NCBI GenBank assembly: GCA_948474755.1
Contig: CAOLHI010000644.1
Span: 310,001 to 374,000 of the forward strand
From: Ctenosaura bakeri
Lineage: Eukaryota > Chordata > Lepidosauria > Squamata > Iguanidae
Direction: 5' to 3'
DNA length: 64,000 bases
The notes under the pieces were generated by a model that saw nothing but the letters and a program-made list of their open reading frames with translations, had not been told where the DNA came from and made no database searches. Positions 1 through 10,884 of this stretch are shown here, in pieces (within the stretch, counting starts at the first letter, position 1; each line of letters opens with the position of its first letter). A program made the position numbers and the translations under genes.

Positions 1-83
1 AGGTCCTGTAAGTGAGTGAGTGGATTCTCAGGTGCTGTTAATAGCAGAAGTTTGGCATCTGTACAATCATTTTCACTTTTTAG

Positions 84-287
84 ATGGCTACAGATGGGTT
101 GTACCTCAGAAAGGCTGGGAAGAATATCTCTGGCAGAAGGATGGTGAACCTCATCAAGAGAGCTTTAAACAAAATCCTTGGGGGCAGGGTTGGCAGTGAC
201 CACTCAAACATCTATCTGAAAGTAAGCTCTAAACACAAGGATGTGAATTCTAGTGGAGAAACAGGGAAGAAATGCGAGCCACAGTAA
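84..287 (+). pseudogene. CR1 ORF1 C-terminal (esterase) remnant
   Basis: The reading frame opens with ATDGLYLRKAGKNISGRRMV and continues to LIKRALNKIL. This resembles the end of the CR1 ORF1 esterase (SGNH hydrolase type), where a DG-x-H block carries the catalytic Asp and His. Here the expected His is Tyr (DGLY), so the triad would be incomplete even if the protein were made. Only the last part of the domain is in the window; after about residue 40 the frame runs into the ORF1/ORF2 junction and stops. Assignment rests on this motif and on the CR1 ORF2 that follows directly. Confidence 0.6.
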
Positions 288-326
288 AAACCCACAGTAG
301 AATAAAAGATGTAAGCAAACAAGGCT

Positions 327-1190
327 TTACATGTCTGTACATCAATGCACAGAGTTTGGCAAACAAGCTTGAAGAATGTTTGCAGAATGGTAAATATGAC
401 TTTATAGGTAAAACAGAGTCTTAGTGGGTTGACTCCCATGATTGGAATATAGTAACTGAAGGATATAATGTGTTCCAAAAGAATAGATGGGGAAGAAGAG
501 GAAGGGGAGTAGCATTAAATGTCAAAGACAAATTCACTTACACAGATATCCACACAAGTTATTAGATTGGACCAGCTGACAGCATTTGGGTAAAGATAAA
601 CAGTGGAAGAGATAAAAACAATATTGTGGTTGGAGTTCCGCAGACTAAACCAAGATGAAGTGGTGATTTTCAGAAACAAATCCCAGAAGCATCCAAGATA
701 CAAGAATTGTTAGTTATAGGGGACTTCACCTATCTGGATACCTGCTGGGAGACTAAATCTGCTAAGCATAGACTCTCCAACAAATTCCTGATGTGCCATG
801 CAGATAATTTCCTTTTCCAAAGGGTAAAGGAAGGAACAAGGGGTTTGGCATTCCTAGACTTGATCCTAACCAACAGGGAGGAGTTGATCACTGGAATCAA
901 AGTACCTGGTACTTTAGGCGGAAGTGACCATGTAATGCTAAAATTGGCAATTGTGGGACAAGATGAAGAAGAATATAGCCAAACATGGATCTTGAATTCC
1001 AAGAAAGCTGATTTTAACAAGTTTAGAAAATTACTGGGTAGAATCTTAGGGCAAGGCATGCTAAAGGAGAAAGAGTAGCAAGAGTGGGGAGCTCCTGAGG
1101 AAGGAGTTGCAAAAAGCACAATCATAAACAATTCTGTGGAAGAAGAAAAATGGAAAAGATCTAAAAAAGCCAATGTGGCTGCATGGCAAG
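327..1190 (+). pseudogene. CR1 ORF2 endonuclease remnant
   Basis: Translation over shifting frames gives the start of an APE-type endonuclease (NAQSLANK, then KYDFIG, then DSHDWN), GVAL and VKDKF, and finally the clear block at 707-1078 with LAFLDLILTNREELI and GGSDHVMLKLAI. The LDLILTN...GGSDH pair is the hallmark end of the CR1/L2-type endonuclease, where the terminal SDH supplies catalytic residues. The enzyme would nick target DNA to prime reverse transcription. Stops (for example just after KTES and after PKPR) and frame changes show it is dead. The sequence continues to about 1190 in the linker between endonuclease and reverse transcriptase. Confidence 0.85.
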
Positions 1191-1469
1191 CTTGAAGTGG
1201 AAGTGAAAAGAAATATTTAAGGAACTAGCGTATATACCCAGTGTCGTCCAGGATTTTAGTTTCTCATAGGTAATGCTTGTTGGAAAGATTTGAGATCCTG
1301 TGTCTCTAATTCCCCAAATTGTCTTGTAATTTTCCCCCATATTCCCCAATCCAATCTGTACTCAGAATTATTAACATAGAGGTTGGGTTCCTGAGGGAAT
1401 ACACTGCCCTTCTCCTTTCTGCTAGGCCTCATCTCCATAGCAACCAGCCTATTCAAGACAGATACAGTT

Positions 1470-1550
1470 GACTGAGGCCCAAGAGCTCTCTGGCTGAGAA
1501 TTCTAAAGGCTTTTCCCTAAACTGCAAACACCAGGATTCCATAGAATCTT
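1470..1550. mobile_element. Small palindromic MITE, partial copy
   Basis: The sequence matches the middle and one arm of the roughly 200-bp MITE seen complete at 21198-21395 and 54290-54489, including GAGCTCTCTGGCTGAGAATT and the following arm with GGATTCCATAG. The outer ends are missing. Confidence 0.65.
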
Positions 1551-1555
1551 CTTAG

Positions 1556-1615
1556 GCAGCCAATCATATGAGGTCTTTACCTGATGCAGCCAATCATATG
1601 AGGTCTTCACCTGAC
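1556..1615. repeat. 30-bp tandem duplication
   Basis: Two head-to-tail 30-bp units, 1556-1585 and 1586-1615, share GCAGCCAATCATATGAGGTC and differ at only a few positions. A simple local duplication. Confidence 0.85.
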
Positions 1616-2014
1616 ACAGACAAACAAACTTTGACTTTTATACGTTAGATGGAAGGAAGGACCAATCACCATAGAAAAGTACAGCTGTGTAACCCAAGCC
1701 GGCAGGAATAGTGTAAGAAAAGGTAAAGCTATAAATGAGCTTAAACTGGTTAGGGACACGGGAAGCAACAAGAAGGGGTTTTCCAAATACGTTCAAAGCA
1801 AGAGAATGACCAAAGAAATGGTAGGACTGTTGCAAAAACAGGAGAGTAAAAACTCCTACTGAGAAAAATAATAAAACACCTCACCCGCTTCATGCTCCAT
1901 GCCTGCTTTCATGTAATGAGCAAAATAACACTGCTCAACAAAGATGGTAAAATGCTAACAGATCACAACGAAAAGGCAAGACTGCTTCATACCTAGTTTG
2001 CTTCAGTTCTCCCT

Positions 2015-3400
2015 CCTTCTACTTATAGTAGTCATCTTCATTAAACCAATTTTTTTAGTTTTCCTACTGTTCCTCTCTCCCTCTCTTTTTTCAGTTGTGT
2101 CTCCCAAAACCAAAATTCAATCTCCTTATAAAAATGTATTTTCCCCTTTAAATTCTCTATAGCTATTTCCTAATTCTACCCTTCTCTAAATCAACTTTAA
2201 CAATCATTTAAGACATTTTTAAAAATTTCATATACCCTAAAAGCCTTGTTTTATTACAACTTCCTCCCACAACCTCAAACATCAAGCAACAGAATAGCAT
2301 CTACAATCCAGTAAAACCACTTGTTATTTCTTTTCCATTCATATTTTCAATTTAACTTTTGTTTTTTGCCAAACCTCTGCAATTGCACAACTTGAGTATC
2401 GGTCATCAAATTCCATAAGACTTCAAGAGGAGACATCCTTCCATGAAATACCCTCCTATTGAACTTATTTTCTCCTCTTCTAGCAGTCTAGCTGAAAACC
2501 AAATATCCTCAATGTCTTTCCAAGACTCCTCCCACTGACACTGTTCTCTCCAGTGACTTTATTGTATATCTTAGAATTCTGCGTTCCAACATCTTGACTG
2601 TCTTTCAGGAAAAACATCCAACTACTCTTCTTTTCCACCTTTCTAAATGTTATTCTTTCCATTATTTCCAATAAAGTCTGTACTCTCCTCCGGCTCCTCC
2701 AGAATCACTTCTGAATCTCTAAAATCATCTTGGCCTGGCTGAATATCACCATCCATCATTTTCTTTCCAGACTCCACTATCTCATCTTTGTTTGATTCTT
2801 TGATTTCCATTGTATCATCTACCACTAATCTGAAACTCTTAAGAGCATTTTTCATAAATTCAAATTCCTCCAAAGTCCCCTACTAAATTGCTGGATCCTA
2901 TTTGTTATCTAGGAGCTGAACCATTGCCATTCTCTCTATTATGCAAAAACTTGGCATTAGTGGCTTAACACCTTTGTCACCACAGCAACTTCTCTTCTAC
3001 AGTATTGGAATAACATAGCCTAACTATTTAGTTTCACGTGTTATTCGCATTGCTTTCTGCAGGTACCTCTCCCAAACAAAACAAATCTACTTTCCCATAA
3101 TAAACCAATCTCTTTCCCTAGTCCATTTGCTTACAGACCACTTATAAAAATGATCAGTCCTCCAACTTTAAAGGGTACCTTTCCAGCTTTTAATATTATA
3201 ATATCCTCTGTCCACTTAAAAAAGCTTTTTTCAGTTCGTTCCCTTGTTAAACTTTCTGCTTTCGAAATACTATTTTACGAGTCTTAAAATAGCTCTTCAA
3301 GTCATTCCTATTAGGAAAGCAGGAAACTCACAGAAGTATTGATGTCACTACTGAATCAAAGATCTGTCTTGATTTAAAGAATTCCAAGAAGGTGAAATGC
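2015..3400 (-). mobile_element. Unidentified interspersed repeat, copy 1
   Basis: This T/C-rich block on the plus strand is an A/G-rich, LINE-like sequence on the minus strand. It resembles a second copy at 38386-40190 in the same orientation: both share a run of related minus-strand peptide segments (for example SCAIAEVWQKTK here against NVCKSEGLAENHE there) and a similar end near GGAAACTCACAG / GAGAAACTCACTG. The minus-strand reading at 2643-2873 is rich in Glu and Lys (possible coiled coil). It interrupts CR1 sequence here as copy 2 does. The family is not identified; an L1-type ORF1 region is one possibility. Confidence 0.4.
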
Positions 3401-3749
3401 AGGCTTAGTGTCCTTTATAGGCATTCATTCAGCAGCATGAGCTTGACAGAATTTTCTCACAGTCTGCCCACCCCCTACACTTGCCTTTGGCTCCTATGGT
3501 CCCTGCAAGCTTAGTGAGAATCCAGGACCTTTGTGGGCGATCTCTACACTCTCTCCTTCTCTGGGGAGAGGAACATCAGCCTGAATTTGTTTCTGAGCTG
3601 GTGACTGTTGCAACTGCAGCCTTCCCTTTTGCAGAACTTTCTGTGAAGGGCTGTCAACCTGCTATGATCTCATCCAAAGAACACAGCAGATTGGGTAAGG
3701 ACAAATTTTGTCCCCATCTACAAAAGTTGGGGGGGGAGATTTGAGGCAA

Positions 3750-4258
3750 GTGTGATGTCAATACCAGGAAAGGTTCTAGAACAGATCAGTCTGTGAGCAC
3801 TTGAAAGGAATTCTGTGATTAGTAAGAGTGAGCAGGAGTTTCTCAAAAATAAGTCATGTCAGATTAATCTCGTATTTTCTTTTCTTTTCGGATAGATTTA
3901 CAAACTCAGTAGAGATCAGGGGTATGCTGTGGGGGTAGTATATCTTGATTTCAGTATGGCTTTCATTGCAGTTCCCTCATTAAATTATTGCAGACAAGCT
4001 GATGAAATGCTGGCTTGGCAGTGCTATTATTAGGAGGAATAGTAACTTGGTGATAGATCAAACCCAAAGAATTCAGGAACCCAAAGAGGACAGGATCAAA
4101 ATTCAAAATGACCATATCAGATTGGAAAGCTGGGCCAAAATTAACAAGATGAACTTCAAAAGGGATAAATATAAGGCATTATTTTAGGGAAGAAAAAGGA
4201 AATGCACAAATATCAGATGGGTGATGCTTGGCTTAGTAAGAGTACATGTGAAAATGAT
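3750..4258 (+). pseudogene. CR1 reverse transcriptase remnant
   Basis: Readable CR1 reverse-transcriptase segments occur in changing frames: the finger region around 3760-3870, a YLDFSKAF-like segment near 3940-3965, ADKLMKCWLGSAII at about 3992-4030, and the thumb-side segment RIKIQNDHIRLESWAKINKM at about 4090-4150. The central region carrying the catalytic F/YADD box is missing between the last two. Multiple stops; non-functional. Confidence 0.75.
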
Positions 4259-4267
4259 TTAGTAGTC

Positions 4268-4459
4268 CATGTTGTGTGCCTTCAACTCATTTCTGACTTA
4301 TGGCAATCCTAAGGTGAAGCTATAATGTTTTCTGGGACCTGAGGGTCTGTGATGCTCCCAAGGTCACCCAGTGGGTTTTCATGGCCAAGTGGGGAACTGA
4401 ACCCTGGTCTCCAGGGTGATTGTTCAATACGCAAACCACTACAGCATGCTAGCTCTACT
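4268..4459 (-). mobile_element. tRNA-derived SINE with BovB/RTE-like tail
   Basis: The minus strand reads a tRNA-like head with CAAACCACTACAGCATGC complementary to the A-box end, then the conserved middle (CCAGTGGGTTTTCATGG on plus), and ends in a tail complementary to TTGTGTGCCTTC. It is flanked by the 7-bp direct repeat AGTAGTC at 4261-4267 and 4460-4466, a clear target-site duplication inside CR1. The same family recurs at 5911-6606, 9670-9902, 16164-16377, 25487-25672, 27533-27712 and 56508-56718. Confidence 0.9.
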
Positions 4460-4620
4460 AGTAGTCTTAGTGCATCATAACTGAACATGAATCAATACTA
4501 TGATGTGCTGGCCAAAAAAGCAATGCAATTCTAGACTCTATCAACACAAGTGTAAAGTCCAGATCAAGGGAAGTAATAGTACCACTCTGTCTTGCTTTAG
4601 TCAGCTCTCACAAAGAATAG

Positions 4621-5910
4621 TGTGTTTGTTTATTTGTTAATTACATTAGGTTTTTAACCTGTAATTCTGAATATCAAGTTTCATCCATAGGTCCTTGTGA
4701 CCAATAAGCCAGGGTGAACTGGGAAATTTCAAACCAGCTCTATCACTCACTTTAATAGATTGTATCTTTCAGTTTAGAAATATGCAAGTTTTCATAATAA
4801 AGCTTTCCAGGATTAAGAAAATAATGTCAAATAATCTCCTGACTGCATTTTGTGCTATTTAATTTGTTTTGTTATAATGTTAGTTTTTTCTCCTCTGACA
4901 TGTGAGCCTTTTGAAGGGTAGTGTATAAAGCTGTTTTTTTTTTTTTTTTTAAGCAAAGCTGTACTTTTAGCTTCATAAAAGCACCATCCATTTTGGAACC
5001 TAAAACAATTTAAGATATCAAACAGACAATTTGTGAAGTCATTCAGAATACTCTTATAAATTCTCCTAAGACCAAACATAGCCTTCTTTCTTCAGCCTCA
5101 CATTTACATGCAAAGTATCAATCATAAGGAACATTTTCTTAATTCTCTGAATTGTATCCGTGAAAGAGTGAACAGCAAGTAGAATTCTTGCTACAGATTC
5201 CATGACAAAACAACTTAAAATATTCTTTTATTTCAGAGCTCTTAGTAATCTAAACACTTAACAGCATTAAACATCCTTCCCAATTTGCATTTCATGATGA
5301 TCCTATCTTGCCCCAGTCAGAGCGCTACTAGATTCATGTTCATTAGAACAAACAAAATTCAGTAAACAAATGCTTTAGCTAAATGGTGCCTTTGGTACAC
5401 TGAGAACAAGAAAGCAATTAGCTGGAGTGTTTACAAAATTTTAATCCTAGGGACTGGGCTCTCAAATTGCTGTTTACACTGGTTTGGCTGCTTCCTCTGC
5501 CAAGAATAAGTAATTTGACAGATTTTTATAAAGGATGAAGGCAGCACACACAGCATAGCAGTTAAGTGATTTCATGTAAACCTGAATGACATCCCACCTT
5601 TCTTCTCAAGTGACACAAGTCAGCATAGTTATCTCTGTTGCATCCTTATCTTATTATATACATTCCACTCCTTCTATAGTGAATTCAAAATGTAATATGA
5701 CAATGACCTTCAAAACACAATTTTCAGCTTCTTTACTCATCTAAAGACTCTTCATATTTTTATTCACGGTTCATAGTTAATGGAAAATGGTGAGTAGAAA
5801 CTGAAGTTTCTAAATATTTTACATTACTCAAAAGATAATCAAGGAAATCAAGGCTGGGTTATATTGAGTGTAGAGTTATTTTTCCAAGGATAACAATATT
5901 AGCCATGTTA
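4621..5910. other. Unassigned AT-rich DNA
   Basis: No recognisable repeat or exon seen apart from a T-run at 4933-4951. Apparent reading frames are short and uncharacteristic. Confidence 0.5.
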
Positions 5911-6606
5911 GGAGAGACAGCATGGTATGGTGAATGTTAGGCCCTTTCCGCACAAGGCGAGTAAATCACTCCATGCCATTACTCACCACTTCTTCTTGGC
6001 TCAAAACAACGCAGACTCTCCCTTAAGCCTTTCCGCAGGGCTTAAGCCCTCCTCTGTTTGCTCCAGGCCAATGCAGAGCAGTGCGAGGTCTTCAGATCTG
6101 CACTGGTGAGGCTTACAAAATGGCAGCTTCCGGTTGTTTGTGGGTCTGGACCAACTGCTGAAGCTGGCCATGTCGACAGCCTGCCCTCCGCTGATTGCAG
6201 GCTCGCATTGGTGCAAAACTGCACATCTGCACAACTGAGCAGGAACGAAATTGCGCACTCCAGAAAACTGAAACACCAGTTTTTTCCGGTCTTCACATAG
6301 TGCGCTGGAGGACCACTTGGGGGCGTTTTGGATCGGACTTCGGTGCAGAATTAAGTCCAAACCTAGTCCGATCCAAGGTGCGGACAACCTCCGTGACAGG
6401 ACACCTTGGCCTGTCTTAACTTCCCCGTGCGGAAAGGGCCTTAGCCTACAACTCTGGAGACCAGGGTTCAATCCCCCATTTGGTAATGGAAACCCACTGG
6501 GTGACCTTGTGTGTGTTGCACATTCTCAGCCCCAGAAAACCCCATGATAGGTTCACCTTAGGGTTGCTGTAAATCAGGAAAAACATGAAGGCACACAACA
6601 ACAACG
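5911..6606 (+). mobile_element. tRNA-derived SINE split by a MITE
   Basis: The SINE head (ACAGCATGGTATGGTGAATG) lies at about 5911-5936 and the rest, from CTACAACTCTGGAGACC to the tail GGCACACAACAACAAC, lies at 6444-6606. Removing 5940-6440 and one copy of the duplicated TTA gives a continuous SINE, so the MITE arrived later. Same family as 4268-4459. Confidence 0.9.
5940..6440. mobile_element. GC-rich MITE (PIF/Harbinger-like), 501 bp
   Basis: Ends are inverted copies (GGCCCTTTCCGCAC at the left, GTGCGGAAAGGGCC at the right), flanked by the 3-bp direct repeat TTA at 5937-5939 and 6441-6443. A 3-bp TTA duplication is what PIF/Harbinger transposases make, so that superfamily is inferred. The interior is CpG-rich compared with its surroundings and shares stretches such as GAGCAGTGCGA and AAAATGGCAGCTTC with the element at 12613-13092, so both belong to one family. 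No transposase is encoded; the 150-odd-codon frames inside it are chance products of GC content. Confidence 0.8.
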
Positions 6607-6635
6607 TTACTCTGTTGTGACAAAAGTGATTCATG

Positions 6636-6740
6636 GCTCCTTGAGTCTTAGAGCACCTTAAAAGACTAAAAATGTTCACTCGGCATGAGCTTTTGTGGAC
6701 TGCAGGCCACTTCTTCAGCTGTATGGGGTGTAGCCTCAGT
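6636..6740. repeat. Interspersed repeat fragment (ACTTCTTCAG type)
   Basis: Contains the string of elements CACCTTAAAAGACTAA, GAGCTTTTGTGGACTGCAG and CCACTTCTTCAGCTG. Related fragments occur at 19183-19255 and 25138-25290. The family is common in reptile genomes as I recall it, but I cannot name the parent element. Confidence 0.4.
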
Positions 6741-6940
6741 AGACACACATTTATAAGTACACCAGAGGTGTGTGTGACATATAATAGAAAGACAAAAGAT
6801 ATCAGCATGGTGGTAGTCTTAATGATGGGTTGTTTAACAGTCCTTGGGAGAGCCACTAAAAAGTACAGATTATAATGGTGGTCACTGATAATCATGCAAA
6901 AAACTTAAAAGTCAGATTCCAAAGTGAAACAGCTGAACAA

Positions 6941-6944
6941 GAAT

Positions 6945-6983
<39 letters not shown>

Positions 6984-6986
6984 TTT
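6941..6986. repeat. (TTTA)n microsatellite
   Basis: About eleven tandem ATTT/TTTA units forming the expanded tail of the SINE. Confidence 0.95.
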
Positions 6987-7206
6987 CTATCCCGCCTCTT
7001 CATATGGATCGAGGCGGCGAACAACTTACAAATAGCATGTATTTCGAAACATTTCTATACATGCCCCCAACAAGCTGGGTACTCATTTTACCGACCTGCA
7101 AAAGGATGGAAGGCTGAGTCAACCTTGGAGCCCGGCAGGATCGAACTCACAACCTTGTGGCCTGTGGCTTGCAGTACTGGCATGTAACCACTGCGCCACC
7201 AGGGCT
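6941..7206 (-). mobile_element. tRNA-derived SINE with AT-rich L2-like tail
   Basis: On the minus strand the element begins GAGCCCTGGTGGCGCAGTGG (pol III A-box region), has a B-box-like GGTTGTGAGTTCGATCC, and ends GAGGCGGGATA followed by an ATAAATA-type tail, here expanded into a TTTA microsatellite at 6941-6986 on the plus strand. Two further copies are at 22936-23235 and 43452-43692. The tail resembles L2-type LINE ends, suggesting mobilisation by L2. Confidence 0.9.
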
Positions 7207-8040
7207 CATGAGAGTTAACTGGATCTCCTAAGTTGAACAGGAATGCACTCTATCACACTACATATATTAAGCAGTTCATCTATGCAGGTTTGTCTTTATT
7301 ATCCCAAACGTTGCATGGTTTGTTACAAGGTTTCCGTTCACCACAAAATGTGTAATTGTAGGCTAAATTCTGTTCTTGTACTTCAGTTAGACAAAGAGTT
7401 TCTTCCACACGTGTTTCTCTATTAATCTGTCCTTAGATGTACCTGCATTATGAATTCCTGTCCCTTTAAGCATTTTTGACTGTGAGATCTCACTCAGTAT
7501 TACCCAAAGCTTGCTGAAATCAGCTTTCTTGAAGCTGCTGCATGCCTCCTACCTATATTTGGTTTCCCCTTTCCTCTATATAACAAATTTCAGAGAAACA
7601 TGGTCATTTTTAGCCAAGGATCCAACTACCTCCATTCCATCAACCATTTTATCTCTACTACTTAGGATCAAATTAAAAAAAAAGTCCATCCTCTTGTTGC
7701 CTTCTCCATCTTCTGGACAATGATATTGCCCACAAGACTACTGAAGAATTTGTTGGACCTTTTATTCTTGACAGAGTTTGACTTCTAATAAATATTACAT
7801 GGTTGCAATATTCCGTTGGTACTATATCACCCCTTTTTGAATGGTCATTTCATCTAGGAAGGCATCATCCAAGTCTTCAGTCTAGCTGAGGGGTGGGGTC
7901 TATAGTACATGCACAATACTTTCAGTTCCAGGAACCACACAGAATAAAATTGATTAAAATACATACAGTTGTAAGAAAAATATGAGAGTCATAAATAATG
8001 TTATGCATCACAGAGACCATTTAGGGTGTTAAAAACACAT
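7207..8040. other. Unassigned DNA
   Basis: No element recognised; no credible exon. Confidence 0.45.
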
Positions 8041-8330
8041 ACTCCCCTTTCACAGATACAGAAGGTTATACAAGTACACATATACTTTCTCTTTCACTCA
8101 CACATATAGGGGGATACTCAAATGTACAATGACCCTCTCTGTACAACACACATGCACACACAGATGCAGAAACACAAAAACATGAACAACCTCTCCACCT
8201 CTGGTAAATCCATTAACAGGTACACACTTCTCAGAAAGATACACAAACACATTCAACCTGCCTCTCCCACAGAAATACCTGCAAATGGACATGCACATGG
8301 ATTACATTTTTTACAACTCTCACAGACTAG
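8041..8330. repeat. CA/CT-rich low-complexity tract
   Basis: Imperfect CACACA/ACAGATGC/CTCTCTTTCAC runs. A similar composition occurs at 30890-31068 and 35665-35760, on both sides of the DIRS element, so it may be a dispersed low-complexity repeat. The 101-codon plus frame here is a product of the tract. Confidence 0.5.
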
Positions 8331-9669
8331 AGAAAAACTTGGAACTGCTCCTCATCTGATGCTTTTCTCCTGCCCCTCCTTTCCTAGTTGCTCAGTCAAC
8401 TTCTGCCAATATGGCAACAGAAAGTAAGAGATTATCAGTTCCAACCACTTCTGTTTGACTGCTGTGGCTCCACCTAAAGATATGGTCTCCTGCTCTCTTT
8501 TTGATTGGTTGATGGGGAAAAAAATATCCCAGAGTTCTAATAGTGCTGGTGGTCACAACTCATGGAATTCTGAATCCATGAATTTGTCATGACAATTAGT
8601 ATACCAGAACACCTACAAGTTCCTGGGGACATTCCCACAATTTCTGTGTCATTTGACAGGTATGTTACCACTGTTAAGACGACCACCAGGTTGGTATATT
8701 TTGCTTAACTATTAAATTCTAAAATTTGAATCTGCTTTTCATTTAAATTTAACTTTTAAATTTATTTCAATTTATTTTATTTATATCAGATTTTTTAATT
8801 TTTCTCAAAACAAGAAAGAAAGAAGGAAAGAAAGAACAAATCAGCAAGCCTAGATTAATGATACCATAATAAATATTAATTATACAACTTCTAATTATGG
8901 TCTATGAATTTATTACCACTGGTTTATGGAAGTGAGATAAAATCTGATCACAATACATTCTGTAGGTAATATACATGAAGGGCATGTGTGCATGCTCTCT
9001 TTCCCTCTCAACCTTGATGCTCTTGACTTAAAACCAGATCAAACCTGGAAGAGGAAAAGAATCTGTGGGGTCTTGAGAAATTTTATATTGATTAGGAATA
9101 ACAGTAGCTGATAATAGAGTTTATCATCTAAATAAGGTTGCAATATTCCACTTCTGCAAATCTGGACATCTAATTTACATATTATGGAAATTATTCTAAT
9201 TATGTACACTACTGTAATTTGCATTCTGATTATGTAAATCAAGCATATCAGTTGTTGCTTGTTTTCTCTTATTATGTTTCAAACTTCCTGAAAATTTTTA
9301 CAGGTACAACTGAACTGAAAGAAGCAATATAGAATAATATTTAAAGTGCTAGACTTTGAACAAGGAGACCAAAGTTGAAATCTCTACTTAGTCATGGAAT
9401 TAAACATGTGACTATGGTCAATAAATACCTCTCAATAAACTTACCTTACAGAATTGCTGTGGGAATTAACAAAGAGAGGGAAACCATATAAAATAGGACA
9501 TATGTGTGAGAAAACAGCTCAAATGCCTACAACATACTTCCAAGACAAATGAATATGGAATAATCCATCACAACAGACCTCATCTTCCCTTTGTAAATGT
9601 TTAGATTCCCCTTCCCAAGAAACCTAAGATTAACATCAAGTGCCAATCCAAACAAGTTTCTATTTATTA
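8331..9669. other. Unassigned AT-rich DNA
   Basis: Only a short GAAA/GGAA run (8811-8836) stands out; nothing coding is visible. Confidence 0.45.
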
Positions 9670-9902
9670 TTGTTATTGTGTACCTTCACGTTGTTTCTGA
9701 CTTACAGCAACACTAAGGTAAATCTATCACAGAGTTTTCTTGGCAAGATTTGTTCAAAGAGGGCTTACCTTTGCCTTCATCTGATGCTAAGAGAGTATGA
9801 CTTGCCTGAGGTCACACAGTGGGTTCCCATGGATGAGCAGGGATTCAGACTCTGTTCTCCAGAGTCATAGCCCAACATTCAAACCACTACATCATGCTGA
9901 TT
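9670..9902 (-). mobile_element. tRNA-derived SINE with BovB/RTE-like tail
   Basis: The plus strand starts at the 3' tail (ATTGTGTACCTTCACG) and ends at the tRNA-like head (AAACCACTACATCATGCTGA). It is one of the longer copies of the family, keeping the middle segment (GAGAGTATGACTTGCCTGAG) that shorter copies lack. Confidence 0.9.
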
Positions 9903-9904
9903 TC

Positions 9905-10520
9905 CTAGCTTCTGTCAACCCTCTGCCTTTTCTCAGCTCCTGCTTTCCTCCAAGTAGTATCATTAGGTGGCAGTCTCAAGGAACAGAGCACCTCTTCTTG
10001 AGGGATCTCTACGGCTGTTGTCTTGCCTCTGTCTTTGTGCTCCCAGTTTGCCCGCTGCCGTTCTCCCCCTTCCTGGACTCACCCTATGTCTCAGCCATGC
10101 TTTTATCTCTTTTTCTCTGCACTCTGCTGCTGAATCTCCTGTCCCCTTCTCTCCTCCTCTCATCTTGTGACACAACATCTCCCACCCTTGGCTCTCCTTA
10201 TACCTACCTATTTTGCTTCTTGCACTCTGCCAGCGCAGTTCCCATGACCTCGTCCCTCATTTCCCCACTGTCCCTCCCTCCCTCGCCTCACTGCCCCTTC
10301 TCTCCTCCCTCACCTTGCTTCTTGTGCTCTGCTACTCACACCACACACTCTTCCATCTCTCCTACTCCCTTCCTTGCCCCACCTTCTGCCCTTGCAATGA
10401 GCTCCATGCATGCTTCTTCTGCATAACTGCTTGCACTTCTCACTGTCCTGTCTCTCCTACTACCTCCCTTGCCTCCCTTCATGCCATCGCAGTGCACCCC
10501 TAGCTTACTCCTTGCACCTG
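9905..10520. repeat. Pyrimidine-rich degenerate repeat tract
   Basis: A 600-base stretch of C/T-rich sequence on the plus strand with recurring motifs such as TTGCTTCTTGCACTCTGC, TTGCTTCTTGTGCTCTGC and ATGCTTCTTCTGCATAACTG roughly every 100 bases, suggesting a decayed minisatellite. It leaves a 209-codon plus-strand frame (9797-10426) of Ser/Pro/Leu/Cys low complexity, which I regard as non-coding. Confidence 0.5.
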
Positions 10521-10884
10521 GCTCCGGCTGATAACTGTGTTCACCATAAGTATCACTATTCAGTACTTAAAACATTAATACTGTATATTGAATAGACCAA
10601 TTTATTACTTTTCGCAAGTAAGTGCCTGGCAGGGTTTCACATAAGAACTATACATCTCTTCCAACAGGTGGTAGAATTCTACAGGTGGCAGAATTAACTT
10701 ACAAGGACAAAATCTCTGTTCCACAGAAAAGCCCTGAGCGCAGCCACCTAGCACTGCTTTTGATGGCTCTGCTACAAACAAATCTCACACACCCTATTTT
10801 AACAGTAAATAAATTCACATGAAATATGTCAAATAAGGTTATTTATACAGATCAATTTGGCTGTTTTAAGACTGGATTCTAGGA

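Larger units (their letters stand above)
1226..1925. other. Block splitting the first CR1
   Basis: About 700 bases separate two recognisable CR1 pieces. The block holds half of the small palindromic MITE (1470-1550) and a 30-bp tandem duplication (1556-1615). The remaining sequence (1226-1470 and 1616-1925) is not recognised; no credible coding exon is visible in it. Confidence 0.5.
62..4620 (+). mobile_element. CR1 LINE, long composite copy
   Basis: This is one plus-strand CR1 retrotransposon copy broken into pieces by later insertions. In order it shows the tail of ORF1 (84-230), the ORF2 endonuclease (about 327-1190), a short linker piece matching another CR1 in this window (about 1945-2010, compare 27745-27815) and reverse transcriptase sequence (about 3750-4260 and 4467-4615). 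Between them lie a block at 1226-1925, a minus-strand repeat at about 2015-3400 and a SINE at 4268-4459. The CR1 3' end is missing; the copy stops near 4615. Frames are broken by stops and shifts throughout, so it is an inactive relic. The start lies at or before the left window edge. Confidence 0.85.

Noticed and set aside
6001..6471. 156-codon minus-strand frame
   Set aside because: Lies inside a non-autonomous MITE and overlaps equally open frames on both strands.
9797..10426. 209-codon plus-strand open frame
   Set aside because: Crosses a SINE end into a C/T-rich repeat tract; Ser/Pro/Leu-rich translation expected from composition.
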